Source: [Mycobacterium] vasticus
GTDB taxonomy: Bacteria > Actinomycetota > Actinomycetes > Mycobacteriales > Mycobacteriaceae
Direction: 5' to 3'
DNA: 53,989 nt
Assembly (NCBI RefSeq): GCF_020181595.1
Contig: NZ_CP084028.1
Location: 2,764,312 to 2,818,300, forward strand
Part shown: one piece after another, positions 41,311-50,836 of the stretch
Layout: each line of letters opens with the position of its first letter
How positions within the stretch are numbered: the stretch's first letter is position 1
The notes under the pieces: model-generated
Seen by the model: the letters and a program-made list of their open reading frames with translations, nothing else
Databases searched by the model: none
What the model was told of the DNA's origin: nothing
Position numbers and translations under genes: made by a program

Positions 41311-44088
41311 TCAGCGCCACGGGGTGTTGCGCAGTTCGCGGCGGGACCGAATGGCCAGCTTGGCGAATACTTTGCGCAGGTGCCACTCGACGGTGTGCGC
41401 ACTGATGAACAACTGCGCCGCGATCTCGGTGTTGGTCAGGCCCGCCCCCGCCATCTCGGCGATTTGCTGTTCCTGCGGGGTCAACAGTTCACCGGACGTC
41501 GCGGCCCGCCGCTTACTCGACTTGTCCCCGATGGCCTGCAGCTCGCGGCGGGCGCGCTCGGCGAACGCCAGGGCTCCGAACCCACCGAACATGTCGTGTG
41601 CGGTCCGCAGTGCGGCGCGTGCTTCGGAGCGGCGTTGTTCCCGGCGCAGCCACTCCCCGTACACCAGGTGCGCCCGCGCCGTGTGCACGGCGACCCGGGT
41701 GCGTCCCAGACGATCGATGGCCTCGAGGTAGAGCTGCTCGGCGGCCGGGCCGTCGCTCACCAGCGCACGGGACCGAGCAAGTGCTCCCAGCGCCCAGTCG
41801 GTGCCGCTGGGCACCGTACGGTCCTCGAGTTCGGCCAACGCCTCGACCGCTCTGTCCTGCTCACCGGCGCGGACGGCCGCCTCCACCAGTTCGACAAGGT
41901 TCCATCCGTACAGGCCCAGATCCTCGTATTCGCATGCCCGGCACAATGTTTCGTATGCCTGTTGGTAATGCCCCAGGCCGTTGTGCAGTACCGCGGTGGC
42001 GTAGCCGGCCAGCGCGGTCACCCGCCCTTCACCCCGCGCGGCCCCGTAGCGCGCGACCGAGTCGATCAGCGCGACGGCTTGCGCCTCGTCACCGACCCAC
42101 GCCGCCAGTGCCAACGCGTGATAGCGCACCGGCGCCTGACCGGCGGCCGCCGAGATGGCGCCGGCGTCGGCGATCAGGGCCTGGGCGGCGGCGAACTCGC
42201 CGGCCATGACGTGGACGCCGGCCCGGGTGGTCCACGCCATCGGCAGGGCCGCCAGTGCACCGGTGCCCGTGGCGACCCGCACGGCGTCGACGGCGATCCG
42301 GTGCCAGGACTCGTCGTCCCACAGATCGTGCACGACCGCTTCGTATCCGACCGGAAACGCCTGCCACGACCAGGTTTCGGGAACCAGCGCCGCAACGGCG
42401 GCCCGCATGTGTGCCATTCCGGCGGCGCTTCCTGCGCTGATTCGGGTGTTCAAGGCCCGCAACAGCAGTTCGGACGGCCGGCTCGGGTCGACGGCCGGCG
42501 CGGCCGCCAGCGCGGCGGTGACGTGGCCGCGAACACCCGTCCCGAACTGGCGACCGGCGTAGATCCCCGCGCACACCGCTTCCAGCAGGGTCTCCTGCGC
42601 CATGGTCGCGTCGAGGGCTTCCAATCCGCTTGCGGCGCGGAACAACTGGTGGACAGAATCCACCAGGCCGGGTGCATCACCGCTGCCGCGACTGCGGGTG
42701 AACGCCAGTTCTGCGTGCATGCGTGCCAGCCGGGCGCGCTGCAGATCACCCAGCGGCGCCAGCTGCGCGATGGCCAGCAGCGCACCAGCCGCATCGAGTT
42801 CGGCGGCGGCGCTCTTGGCGGCGGCGGCGTCCAGCGCGCGGGCTCCGCGGGTGGCGGGATCGGGGGTGAGTTCGGTGGCACGGACCAGAAATGCGGCCAC
42901 CGCCGCGGTTCCGCCCCGGATCGCGGCCCGGCCGGCGGAGTGCTCCAGCTCGGCGGCGATCGCTTCGTCGGGCGCCGTCGCGGCGTGCGCGGCGTGCCAG
43001 GCGCGGCGGTCGGGGTCGTGCGCCGGATCGGTCGCGTCGGCCAGCGCCCGGTGCACCCGCCGGCGTTGGTCGTGCTGCGCGGCACGGTAGACGGCCGAAC
43101 GAACCAGCGGATGACGGAACCGCACCCGCGCACCCAGCTCGATCAGACCCGCCGCCTCGGCCGGCGCCAGGGCCTCGGGCGAGACATCGAGGTGCTGCGC
43201 CGCCCGTAACAGCAACGTCGGGTCCCCCACCGGCTCGGCGGCGGCAAGCAGCAGCAATCGCTGGGTGTCGTCGGGCAGCGACCGGACCTGTGCCAGGTAG
43301 TGCCGTTCAAGCTGGCCCGCGACGGGCTGGATGTCCGGCCGGTGGTATCCCCCGGCCAGCTCGGCGACCGACAGCCCGCGAGGAAGCTCCAGCAGGGCAA
43401 GCGGATTGCCGTGGGTTTCGGCGACGATCCGGTCGCGCACCTGGGTGTCGATGGGCCCGGCGATCACCGAGTCCAGGAGTTCACGGGCGTCGGCGTCGCC
43501 GAGTCCGCGCAGCATCAGCCGTGGCAGACCGGTCAGCGCTTCGACGGGCTGCCGCAGCGCGAACACCAGCGCAACCGGCTCAGCCACCAGCCTGCGGGCC
43601 ACGAACCCCAGCGTCTGGGCCGTCACCTGATCCAGCCACTGGGCGTCGTCGACCAGGCACAGCACCGGGCGCTCACCGGCGGCCGCGGCCAACAGGCCCA
43701 GCACGGCGAGTCCGACCAGAAAGCGGTCTGGAGCGGGACCCGACGCCAGCCCGAACGCGATCTGCAGCGCCTCGAGTTGCGGAGCGGGAAGTTCAGCGGC
43801 GCAATCCATCAGCGGAGCGCACAGCTGCTGCAGGCCGGCGAAGGCCAGTTCCATGTCGGACTCCACCCCGGCGGTGCCGACGACCCGGAATCCGGACGCC
43901 TGCTCGGCCAGGTAGTCCAGCAGCGCGGTCTTGCCGATGCCGGGCTCGCCCCTCACGACCAGCACCTGGCCCTGGCCGGAGCGGGCGGCCGTCAGCAGGT
44001 CTTGCAGCCGACGGCACTCCTCGTCGCGCCCGCGAAGAGCCGAAAGGGCCCCCGCAACTGATGTGCGGGGGCCCTGACGACTATTCAC
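41311..44088 (-). CDS. Large ATP-binding LuxR-family regulator (LAL type)
   Basis: A 925-residue regulator. An AAA/STAND ATPase occupies the N-terminus, with Walker A GEPGIGKT (47-54) and Walker B LCLVDDAQWLD. A long helical TPR-like middle (about 350-850) follows, and a C-terminal LuxR helix-turn-helix (LTPQEQQIAEMAGAGLTNTE, then AHTVEWHLRKVFAKLAIRSR). It probably activates the NmrA-SDR-nitroreductase genes downstream. GTG 44088 is the only usable start; oddly, its codons 6-15 encode a terminator-like hairpin, and no ribosome site is visible. It begins 10 bases after the etfA stop. Confidence 0.85.
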   Translation of the reverse strand: MNSRQGPRTSVAGALSALRGRDEECRRLQDLLTAARSGQGQVLVVRGEPGIGKTALLDYLAEQASGFRVVGTAGVESDMELAFAGLQQLCAPLMDCAAELPAPQLEALQIAFGLASGPAPDRFLVGLAVLGLLAAAAGERPVLCLVDDAQWLDQVTAQTLGFVARRLVAEPVALVFALRQPVEALTGLPRLMLRGLGDADARELLDSVIAGPIDTQVRDRIVAETHGNPLALLELPRGLSVAELAGGYHRPDIQPVAGQLERHYLAQVRSLPDDTQRLLLLAAAEPVGDPTLLLRAAQHLDVSPEALAPAEAAGLIELGARVRFRHPLVRSAVYRAAQHDQRRRVHRALADATDPAHDPDRRAWHAAHAATAPDEAIAAELEHSAGRAAIRGGTAAVAAFLVRATELTPDPATRGARALDAAAAKSAAAELDAAGALLAIAQLAPLGDLQRARLARMHAELAFTRSRGSGDAPGLVDSVHQLFRAASGLEALDATMAQETLLEAVCAGIYAGRQFGTGVRGHVTAALAAAPAVDPSRPSELLLRALNTRISAGSAAGMAHMRAAVAALVPETWSWQAFPVGYEAVVHDLWDDESWHRIAVDAVRVATGTGALAALPMAWTTRAGVHVMAGEFAAAQALIADAGAISAAAGQAPVRYHALALAAWVGDEAQAVALIDSVARYGAARGEGRVTALAGYATAVLHNGLGHYQQAYETLCRACEYEDLGLYGWNLVELVEAAVRAGEQDRAVEALAELEDRTVPSGTDWALGALARSRALVSDGPAAEQLYLEAIDRLGRTRVAVHTARAHLVYGEWLRREQRRSEARAALRTAHDMFGGFGALAFAERARRELQAIGDKSSKRRAATSGELLTPQEQQIAEMAGAGLTNTEIAAQLFISAHTVEWHLRKVFAKLAIRSRRELRNTPWR
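44046..44074 (-). terminator. Terminator-like hairpin overlapping the LuxR gene start
   Basis: Perfect 11-bp stem GGGCCCCCGCA / TGCGGGGGCCC with a 7-base loop, followed by TTTCG on the minus strand. It is positioned to end the etfB-etfA transcript yet lies within the LuxR reading frame. Confidence 0.65.
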
Positions 44089-44098
44089 GCAGAAGAAA

Positions 44099-45055
44099 TT
44101 AACCCTTGCGGGCCTTGACCGCCTCGGTCAGCTGCGGGGCGACCTTGAACAGGTCCCCGACGATGCCGTAGTCGGCGATCTCGAAGATCGGCGCTTCCTC
44201 GTCCTTGTTGACCACCACGATGGTCTTGGACGTCTGCATGCCGGCCCGGTGCTGGATCGCGCCGGAGATGCCCAGCGCGATGTACAGCTGCGGCGAGACG
44301 GTCTTGCCGGTCTGGCCGATCTGGAACTGGCCCGGGTAGTAGCCCGAGTCCACCGCGGCACGCGAGGCGCCCACGGCCGCACCGAGCGAGTCGGCCAGCT
44401 CCTCGACCACCGAGAAGCTCTCCGCGCTGCCGACGCCACGACCGCCGGCCACCACGATGGAGGCCTCGGTGAGCTCCGGACGGTCACCGGCCACGGCCGG
44501 CTGACGCGACACGATCTTGGTGGCGTTCTCGGCGGCGGCAGGCACCTCGACGGTGACCTGCTCGCCGGCACCGGCGGCCGGCGCGGGCTCGACGGCCCCG
44601 GCCCGCACGCTGATGACCGGGGTGTCGCCGGTCGCCTCGGCTTCGACGGTGAAGGCACCACCGAAGATCGAGTGGACGGCCTTGCCGCCGGCCTTGACCT
44701 CGACCACGTCGACCAGCAGGCCTGACCCGATGCGGGCAGCCAGCCGGCCGGCCACCTCTTTGCCGTCGGCGGTGGCGGCGATCAGCACCGCCGCCGGGGT
44801 GGCCGACTCGGTCAGTGCGGCCAGCACGTCGACGTACGGGGTGAGCAGGACGCCTTCCACCACGTCGGACTCGGCGACGTAGATCTTGGCGGCACCGGCC
44901 TCCTTCAGCCCGTCGACCAGCGGTGCGGCGGTGCCGGGGGCGCCGATGACGACCGCGGACGGTTCGCCGAGCGTGCGCGCGGCGGTGATCAATTCGGAGC
45001 TGACCTTCTTCAGCGCCCCGTCGGCGTGCTCAACGAGCACAAGTACTTCAGCCAT
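44099..45055 (-). CDS. etfA: Electron transfer flavoprotein alpha subunit
   Basis: FAD-binding subunit of ETF, which carries electrons from acyl-CoA dehydrogenases to the quinone pool. The 318-residue protein has the C-terminal FAD motif ([34 protein letters not shown]). It follows etfB by 32 bases in one operon (Rv3028c/Rv3029c order). Confidence 0.96.
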   Translation of the reverse strand: MAEVLVLVEHADGALKKVSSELITAARTLGEPSAVVIGAPGTAAPLVDGLKEAGAAKIYVAESDVVEGVLLTPYVDVLAALTESATPAAVLIAATADGKEVAGRLAARIGSGLLVDVVEVKAGGKAVHSIFGGAFTVEAEATGDTPVISVRAGAVEPAPAAGAGEQVTVEVPAAAENATKIVSRQPAVAGDRPELTEASIVVAGGRGVGSAESFSVVEELADSLGAAVGASRAAVDSGYYPGQFQIGQTGKTVSPQLYIALGISGAIQHRAGMQTSKTIVVVNKDEEAPIFEIADYGIVGDLFKVAPQLTEAVKARKG

Positions 45056-45087
45056 GTTTTCTCTTCCTCAGAATCCGGGGGCTCGTC

Positions 45088-45879
45088 TTAGATGATCTTC
45101 TGGCCGACCAGGTACTCGGCGATCTTGGTACCGCCGTCGCCTTCGTCGGTCACCTTCTCGCCGGCGGTCTTCGGCGGCTTCGGCGTCGACGCGGTCACCT
45201 TGGTACCGGCGTTGGCGACACCGACCTCGTCGCCCTCCACGCCGATCTCGGCGAGGGTGAGCACGGTGACTTCCTTCTTCTTGGCGGCCATGATGCCCTT
45301 GAAGGACGGGAAGCGCGGCTCGTTGATCTTCTCGTTGACGCTGACCACGGCCGGCAGCGCGGCCTCCAGGGTGAACACACCCTCGTCGGTCTCACGCTCA
45401 CCGGTGACCTTGCCGCCCTCGACGGTCAGCTTGCGCAGGTGGGTGAGCTGCGGCAGGCCCAGGTACTCGGCGATGACGGCCGGGACCGCGCCGCCGACAC
45501 CGTCGGTGGACTCGTTGCCGGCGATGACCAGCTCGGTGCCCTCGATGGCGCCCAGCGCCCGGGCCAGCGCCCAGCCGGTCTGGATCAGATCGGAGCCCTT
45601 CATGCCGTCGTCGAGGACGTGCACGGCCTTGTCGGCCCCCATCGACAGCGCCTTGCGGATCGCCTCGGTGGCGCGCTCGGGGCCGGCGGTCAGGACGGTG
45701 ACGGTGCCTTCGGCGCCTTCCTTCTCACGGATCAGCAGCGCCTCTTCGACGGCGCGCTCGTTGATCTCGTCGAGCACGGCGTCGGCGGCGTCACGGTCCA
45801 GCGTGAAGTCACCATCGGTGAGCTTGCGCTCCGACCAGGTGTCTGGGACCTGTTTGATCAGGACCACGATGTTCGTCAT
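45088..45879 (-). CDS. etfB: Electron transfer flavoprotein beta subunit
   Basis: AMP-binding partner of EtfA. The 263-residue protein begins MTNIVVLIKQVPDT and contains the signature ELVIAGNESTDGVGGAVPAVIAEYLGLPQLT and the ANAGTK region. ATG 45879 has GAGGAGG about 12 bases upstream; the longer frame is not conserved. The promoter must lie in the 197-base divergent spacer with the methyltransferase gene. Confidence 0.96.
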   Translation of the reverse strand: MTNIVVLIKQVPDTWSERKLTDGDFTLDRDAADAVLDEINERAVEEALLIREKEGAEGTVTVLTAGPERATEAIRKALSMGADKAVHVLDDGMKGSDLIQTGWALARALGAIEGTELVIAGNESTDGVGGAVPAVIAEYLGLPQLTHLRKLTVEGGKVTGERETDEGVFTLEAALPAVVSVNEKINEPRFPSFKGIMAAKKKEVTVLTLAEIGVEGDEVGVANAGTKVTASTPKPPKTAGEKVTDEGDGGTKIAEYLVGQKII

Positions 45880-46076
45880 GAGTGTGGTTCGTCCTCCTCG
45901 AAGGGGTCCTGCGGCAGGCGGCCACAAGACTGGGTCACGATTCACGCAGCCGCCCGATCCTTGTTACTCATGGGTAACTTCGTGCGGTTCGCGTGTACAG
46001 CGTAGCGGGTCGTGATAGGGCGACTGCGGGGTAGCCGGTTCGCGGACCGCAGCGTTCGCGTTAGCCTGCCTGTGCG

Positions 46077-46874
46077 ATGAATTCCACGAATCCCGCCGAG
46101 CAGCCCGCCGGCACGTCCCCCGGCGACACCGCGATGGTGCTGACCGGGGAACGCACCATCCCCGGGCTCGACGTCGAGAACTACTGGTTCCGCCGCCACG
46201 AAGTGGTCTACCAGCAATTGGCGCCGCGCTGCGGCGGCCGCGACGTGCTGGAGGCCGGGTTCGGTGAGGGCTACGGCGCCGACCTGATCGCCCGGGCCGC
46301 CAACCGGGTGATCGGAGTGGACTACGACGACGCCGCGGTGGCGCACGTGCGGGCGCGCTACCCGCGGGTGGAGACACTGCAGGGAAATCTGGCCGACCTG
46401 CCGCTGCCGGACGCCTCGGTGGACGTCGTGGTCAATTTCCAGGTCATCGAACACCTGTGGGACCAGGCCCAGTTCATCGCCGAATGCGCCCGGGTGCTGC
46501 GGCCCGGCGGGCTGCTGATGGTGTCCACCCCGAACCGGATCACGTTCTCCCCCGGCCGCGACACCCCGATCAACCCGTTCCACACCCGCGAGCTCAACGC
46601 CGCCGAGCTGACCGAACTGCTGCTCGACGGCGGATTCACCATGGAGGCCATGCTCGGGGTGTTTCACGGGCCCGCGCTGCGCGCGATGGACGCCCGGCAC
46701 GGCGGCTCGATCATCGACGCGCAGATCGCGCGTGCGCTGGCCAACGCGCCCTGGCCGGACGAGCTGTTGGCCGACGTCGCCGGTGTCAGCTGCGATGACT
46801 TCGAGATCGTCGACGCCGCCGAGCGAGAGATTGACGACAGCCTGGACCTGGTCGCGATCGCGGTGCGGCAGTGA
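46077..46874 (+). CDS. SAM-dependent methyltransferase of the glucan cluster (Rv3030-like)
   Basis: A 265-residue class I methyltransferase. SAM motifs are DVLEAGFGEGYGADLI (about 59-74), VIGVDYDDAAVAHVRARYP and VVVNFQVIEHLWDQ. It begins the Rv3030-Rv3031-Rv3032 unit associated with the 6-O-methylglucose lipopolysaccharide of mycobacteria, so a sugar O-methyltransferase role is likely but not shown. A TAGCCT box lies nine bases before ATG 46077. Its stop overlaps the next gene (GTGA). Confidence 0.85.
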   Translation: MNSTNPAEQPAGTSPGDTAMVLTGERTIPGLDVENYWFRRHEVVYQQLAPRCGGRDVLEAGFGEGYGADLIARAANRVIGVDYDDAAVAHVRARYPRVETLQGNLADLPLPDASVDVVVNFQVIEHLWDQAQFIAECARVLRPGGLLMVSTPNRITFSPGRDTPINPFHTRELNAAELTELLLDGGFTMEAMLGVFHGPALRAMDARHGGSIIDAQIARALANAPWPDELLADVAGVSCDDFEIVDAAEREIDDSLDLVAIAVRQ

Positions 46875-48418
46875 CACAAACACCCAGCGGTTCGGTGCCG
46901 GGCATGTTCACCCTGGTGCTGCACACCCATCTGCCATGGCTGGCGCACCACGGCCGCTGGCCGGTCGGCGAGGAATGGCTCTATCAATCCTGGTCTGCGG
47001 CCTACCTGCCGCTGATGCGGGTGCTGCGCACGCTGGCCGCCGAAGGCCGCCGCGACCTGCTCACGCTGGGGATCACTCCGGTGGTGGCCGCCCAGCTCGA
47101 CGACCCGTACTGCCTCGACGGCATGCACCACTGGCTGTCGAACTGGCGGCTGCGCGCCGCCCAGGCCGCCACCATCTCCGACCTGCGTGAATTCGGGACA
47201 CGCGAATGCGCCGCGGCCGAGGCCGCCCTTGACGAGTTCGCGCTGCTGTGGCGCCACGGCGCCAGCCCACTGCTGCGCGAACTGGTGCAGGCCGGCACCG
47301 TCGAGATGCTCGGCGGCCCGCTGGCACACCCGTTCCAGCCGCTGCTGGCCCCCCGGCTCCGCGAGTTCGCGCTGCGGGAGGGCCTGGCCGACGCCCACGC
47401 ACGGCTGGACCACACCCCCGCGGGGATCTGGGCCCCGGAATGCGCGTACGCCCCCGGCCTGGAGGCCCTCTACAGCGCCGCCGGGGTCTCGCACTTCATG
47501 GTCGACGGTCCCTCACTGCACGGCGACACCGCGCTGGGCCGTCCGGTCGCCGACACCGACGTGATCGCCTTCGGCCGCGACCTGGCCGTCAGCTACCGGG
47601 TGTGGTCGCCGAAGTCGGGCTACCCCGGCCACGGCGCCTACCGGGATTTCCACACCTACGACCACCGCACCGGTTTGAAGCCGTCGCGGGTCACCGGCCG
47701 CAACGTCGCCCCCGAGGACAAGGCGCCCTATGACCCGCAGCTCGCCGACGCCGCGATCGACGCCCACGTCGCCGATTTCGTCGACGTGGTGCGGGCCCGG
47801 CTGACCGAGGAATCCGAGCGGATCGGCCGCCCCGCCCACGTGGTCGCCGCATTCGACACCGAACTGTTCGGGCACTGGTGGTACGAGGGGCCGCAGTGGC
47901 TGGCCCGCGTATTGCGGGCCCTGCCGGAAGCCGGCGTACAGGTGGGCACGCTGGCCGGCGCGATCGAGGCCGGTTACATCGGCGAACCCGCCGAACTGCC
48001 ACCCAGCTCCTGGGGCTCGGGCAAGGACTGGCAGGTGTGGTCCGGGGAGAAAGTCGCCGACCTGGTGCAACTCAACAACGAGGTGGTCGACACCGCACTC
48101 GGCGCCGTCGACAAGGCGCTGGCGCAGGCGGCGTCCCCGTCGGGCCCGGTCCCCCGCGACCGGGCCGCAGACCAGATCCTGCGGGAGGCATTGCTCACGG
48201 TGTCCAGCGACTGGCCGTTCATGGTCAGCAAGGACTCCGCCGCCGACTACGCCCGCCACCGGGCGAACCTGCACGCACACGCCACCCGGGAGATCTCCGA
48301 CGCCCTCACCAGATCTTTGGGCGGCCGCCAGGACAATGCCGCACAGGCCCTGGCGCAGGACTGGAATAGGGCCGACGGTCTGTTCGGTGCCCTCGATGCC
48401 CGTAGGCTGCCACGGTGA
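46871..48418 (+). CDS. GH57 alpha-glucan branching enzyme-like (Rv3031-like)
   Basis: A 515-residue glycoside hydrolase family 57 protein. It has the N-terminal barrel start FTLVLHTHLPWLAHHGRWPVGEEWL, the nucleophile region GIWAPECAYAPG, and the acid/base region AAFDTELFGHWWYEGPQWL, with DUF1957-type C-terminal helices. Related enzymes make alpha-1,6 branches in methylglucose lipopolysaccharide. GTG 46871 is coupled to the methyltransferase stop. Confidence 0.9.
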   Translation: MTQTPSGSVPGMFTLVLHTHLPWLAHHGRWPVGEEWLYQSWSAAYLPLMRVLRTLAAEGRRDLLTLGITPVVAAQLDDPYCLDGMHHWLSNWRLRAAQAATISDLREFGTRECAAAEAALDEFALLWRHGASPLLRELVQAGTVEMLGGPLAHPFQPLLAPRLREFALREGLADAHARLDHTPAGIWAPECAYAPGLEALYSAAGVSHFMVDGPSLHGDTALGRPVADTDVIAFGRDLAVSYRVWSPKSGYPGHGAYRDFHTYDHRTGLKPSRVTGRNVAPEDKAPYDPQLADAAIDAHVADFVDVVRARLTEESERIGRPAHVVAAFDTELFGHWWYEGPQWLARVLRALPEAGVQVGTLAGAIEAGYIGEPAELPPSSWGSGKDWQVWSGEKVADLVQLNNEVVDTALGAVDKALAQAASPSGPVPRDRAADQILREALLTVSSDWPFMVSKDSAADYARHRANLHAHATREISDALTRSLGGRQDNAAQALAQDWNRADGLFGALDARRLPR

Positions 48419-48449
48419 CCCCCCGCTCCCACCAACAAGGACAGTCCTG

Positions 48450-49694
48450 ATGAAGATCCTGATGGTGTCGTGGGAGTACCCGCCGGTGGTCATCGGCGGG
48501 TTGGGCCGACACGTCCACCACCTGTCCACCGCGCTGGCCGCTGCCGGCCACGACGTGGTGGTGCTGGCCCGTCGCCCGTCCGACACCGACCCGAGCACCC
48601 ACCCGTCGTCCGATGAGATCAGCGAGGGCGTGCGGGTGGTCGCCGCGGCCCAGGACCCGCACGAGTTCTCCTTCGGCGACGACATGATGGCCTGGACCCT
48701 GGCGATGGGCCACTCGATGGTGCGTGCCGGGCTGTCACTGAAGATCGACGGCGGCCAGGCCCTGTGGCGCCCAGACCTGGTGCACGCCCACGACTGGCTG
48801 GTGGCGCATCCCGCGATCGCGCTCGCCGAGTTCTATGACGTGCCTTTGGTTTCCACGATCCACGCCACCGAAGCCGGCCGGCATTCCGGGTGGGTGTCCG
48901 GCCCGCTCAGCCGTCAGGTACACGCGGTGGAATCCTGGCTGGTCCGCGAATCCGACTCGCTGATCACGTGTTCGGCGTCCATGCGCGACGAGATCACCGA
49001 ACTGTTCGGCCCGGGCCTGGCCGAGACCACCGTGATCCGCAACGGAATCGACGCCGCCCGTTGGCCGTTCGCCCGCCGCCGCACCCACGACGGTCCGCCC
49101 GAGCTGCTGTTCGTGGGACGCCTGGAGTACGAGAAGGGCGTGCACGACGCGATCGCGGCGCTGCCCCGGATCCGGCGCGCCCACCCCGGAACCACGCTGA
49201 CCATCGCCGGTGACGGCACCCAGCAGGACTGGCTCCTCGAGTGCGCCCGCAAGCATCGGGTGCTCAAGGCCACCCGGTTCGTCGGGCGTCTGGATCATGA
49301 CGAACTCCTGCACCAGCTCCATGCGGCCGACGCCGCGGTGCTGCCCAGCCACTACGAGCCGTTCGGCCTGGCCGCCCTGGAAGCCGCTGCCGCCGGCACC
49401 CCGCTGGTGGCAGCCAACGTCGGCGGGCTGGGCGAGGCCGTGATCGACGGCGACACCGGAGTGTCGTTCCCGCCGCGCGACGTACCGGCTCTGGCTGCCG
49501 CGGTGTGTCGTGTGCTCGACGACCCGGCCGCCGCTCAGCAACGGGCCGTGGCCGCCCGCGACCGGCTCTCCGCCGACTTCGACTGGCACACCGTGGCCGA
49601 GGAGACCGCGCAGGTGTACCTGGCGGCCAAACGCCGGCTGCGCGACCCGCAGCCGCGCCGTCCGATCATCGAGCACGCGCTGCCCGACCGGTAG
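48450..49694 (+). CDS. GT-B alpha-1,4-glucan glycosyltransferase (Rv3032-like)
   Basis: A 414-residue glycosyltransferase that elongates alpha-1,4-glucan in methylglucose-lipopolysaccharide (and partly glycogen) synthesis in mycobacteria. GT-B motifs are MVSWEYPPVVIGGLGRHV, LVHAHDWLVAHP and the donor-binding SHYEPFGLAALEAAAAGTPLVA (E-x7-E). ATG 48450 follows AAGGA; the length equals the M. tuberculosis protein. Confidence 0.92.
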   Translation: MKILMVSWEYPPVVIGGLGRHVHHLSTALAAAGHDVVVLARRPSDTDPSTHPSSDEISEGVRVVAAAQDPHEFSFGDDMMAWTLAMGHSMVRAGLSLKIDGGQALWRPDLVHAHDWLVAHPAIALAEFYDVPLVSTIHATEAGRHSGWVSGPLSRQVHAVESWLVRESDSLITCSASMRDEITELFGPGLAETTVIRNGIDAARWPFARRRTHDGPPELLFVGRLEYEKGVHDAIAALPRIRRAHPGTTLTIAGDGTQQDWLLECARKHRVLKATRFVGRLDHDELLHQLHAADAAVLPSHYEPFGLAALEAAAAGTPLVAANVGGLGEAVIDGDTGVSFPPRDVPALAAAVCRVLDDPAAAQQRAVAARDRLSADFDWHTVAEETAQVYLAAKRRLRDPQPRRPIIEHALPDR

Positions 49695-49699
49695 AGGCG

Positions 49700-50833
49700 A
49701 TGAAGAGCCGCGCCGCGATCCTGCGCCGCTTTGGCGGCCCCTGGTCGATCGAGGAGTTCGAGCTCGACCCGCCGCGCGCCGGCGAGGTTCTGGTCGCGAT
49801 GGCCGCAGCGGGCCTGTGCCATTCCGACGAGCACATCCGGCTGGGCCACTTGGCCGCGCCGGGCGCCGATGCTCCCGCGGCCCCGACGATCGGCGGGCAT
49901 GAGGGCTCCGGGGTGGTCGTGCAGGTCGGCGACGGCGTCACCGACCTGGCGCCGGGCGACCATGTGGTGACGTCGTTCGTCGCGGTGTGCGGCCGATGCC
50001 GTTGGTGCGCTTCGGGTATGGAGTACATCTGTGACGCCGGCGCGGGGACCATGCTGCCCGGAATGCCCACCGACGGCACCTTCCGGCACCATGATCGCGA
50101 CGGCCGGGATCTGGCGCACGTGTCGAAGATCGGTGCGTTCGCCGAGCACACCGTGGTCGCGGCGGCATCGCTGGTCAAGGTCGCCCCGGAGCTGCCCCTG
50201 CTGCCCGCCGCCCTGCTGGCGTGCGCGGTACCGACCGGATACGGCTCGGCGGTATACCGCGCCGGGGTGCGCGGGGGCGACACCGTGGTGGTGATCGGGG
50301 TGGGCGGTATCGGGATGTCCGCCGTGCAGGGCGCCCGGATTCGCGGGGCCGCGCGGATCGTCGCGGTGGATCCTGTTGCGTTCAAGCGGGAGTCGGCTCG
50401 GGCGTTCGGCGCCACCCACAGCGCTTCCAGCGCCGCCGAGGCACTCGGGCTCATCACCGAACTGACCCGCGGGGTGATGGCCGACGCCGTGGTGGTGTCG
50501 CCGTCGGTGATCACCGACGGCGACGTCGAGGACGCGCTGCGACTGACCCGCAAGGGCGGGACCTGCGTGCTGACAGCGATGTCGGTGCAGGGCACCCGAA
50601 CCGGTCTGGACCCGCAGGATCTGGCGCTGATGAACAAGAATCTGTGCGGCACGGTGTTCGGGTCGTGCAACCCGCGTACCGACATCGGCCTGCTGGCCGG
50701 TCTCTACGACGCGGGCCGTCTGCAACTCGACGAGATGATCACGCGACGCTACCGGCTCGACGACATCAACGAGGCGTACCATGCCCTCGCCGGAGGCGAA
50801 TTGATCCGGGGCGTCATCGATTTCGGGCTGTGA
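49700..50833 (+). CDS. Zinc-dependent alcohol dehydrogenase (NDMA-type family)
   Basis: A 377-residue MDR alcohol dehydrogenase. It has catalytic zinc ligands in GLCHSDEH and GGHEGSG, a four-cysteine structural zinc lobe (CGRCRWCASGMEYIC), and the Rossmann motif VIGVGGIGMSAVQGA with a following acidic VDP that favours NAD. Its pattern is close to the NDMA-dependent (bound-cofactor) actinobacterial enzymes. It starts five bases after the glucan transferase and may ride on that transcript, though its chemistry fits the convergent BVMO operon better. Confidence 0.88.
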   Translation: MKSRAAILRRFGGPWSIEEFELDPPRAGEVLVAMAAAGLCHSDEHIRLGHLAAPGADAPAAPTIGGHEGSGVVVQVGDGVTDLAPGDHVVTSFVAVCGRCRWCASGMEYICDAGAGTMLPGMPTDGTFRHHDRDGRDLAHVSKIGAFAEHTVVAAASLVKVAPELPLLPAALLACAVPTGYGSAVYRAGVRGGDTVVVIGVGGIGMSAVQGARIRGAARIVAVDPVAFKRESARAFGATHSASSAAEALGLITELTRGVMADAVVVSPSVITDGDVEDALRLTRKGGTCVLTAMSVQGTRTGLDPQDLALMNKNLCGTVFGSCNPRTDIGLLAGLYDAGRLQLDEMITRRYRLDDINEAYHALAGGELIRGVIDFGL

Positions 50834-50836
50834 GGT

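Noticed and set aside
41239..43209. 656-codon open frame on the plus strand
   Set aside because: Shadow of the LuxR regulator; the same holds for the frame at 42891-44102.
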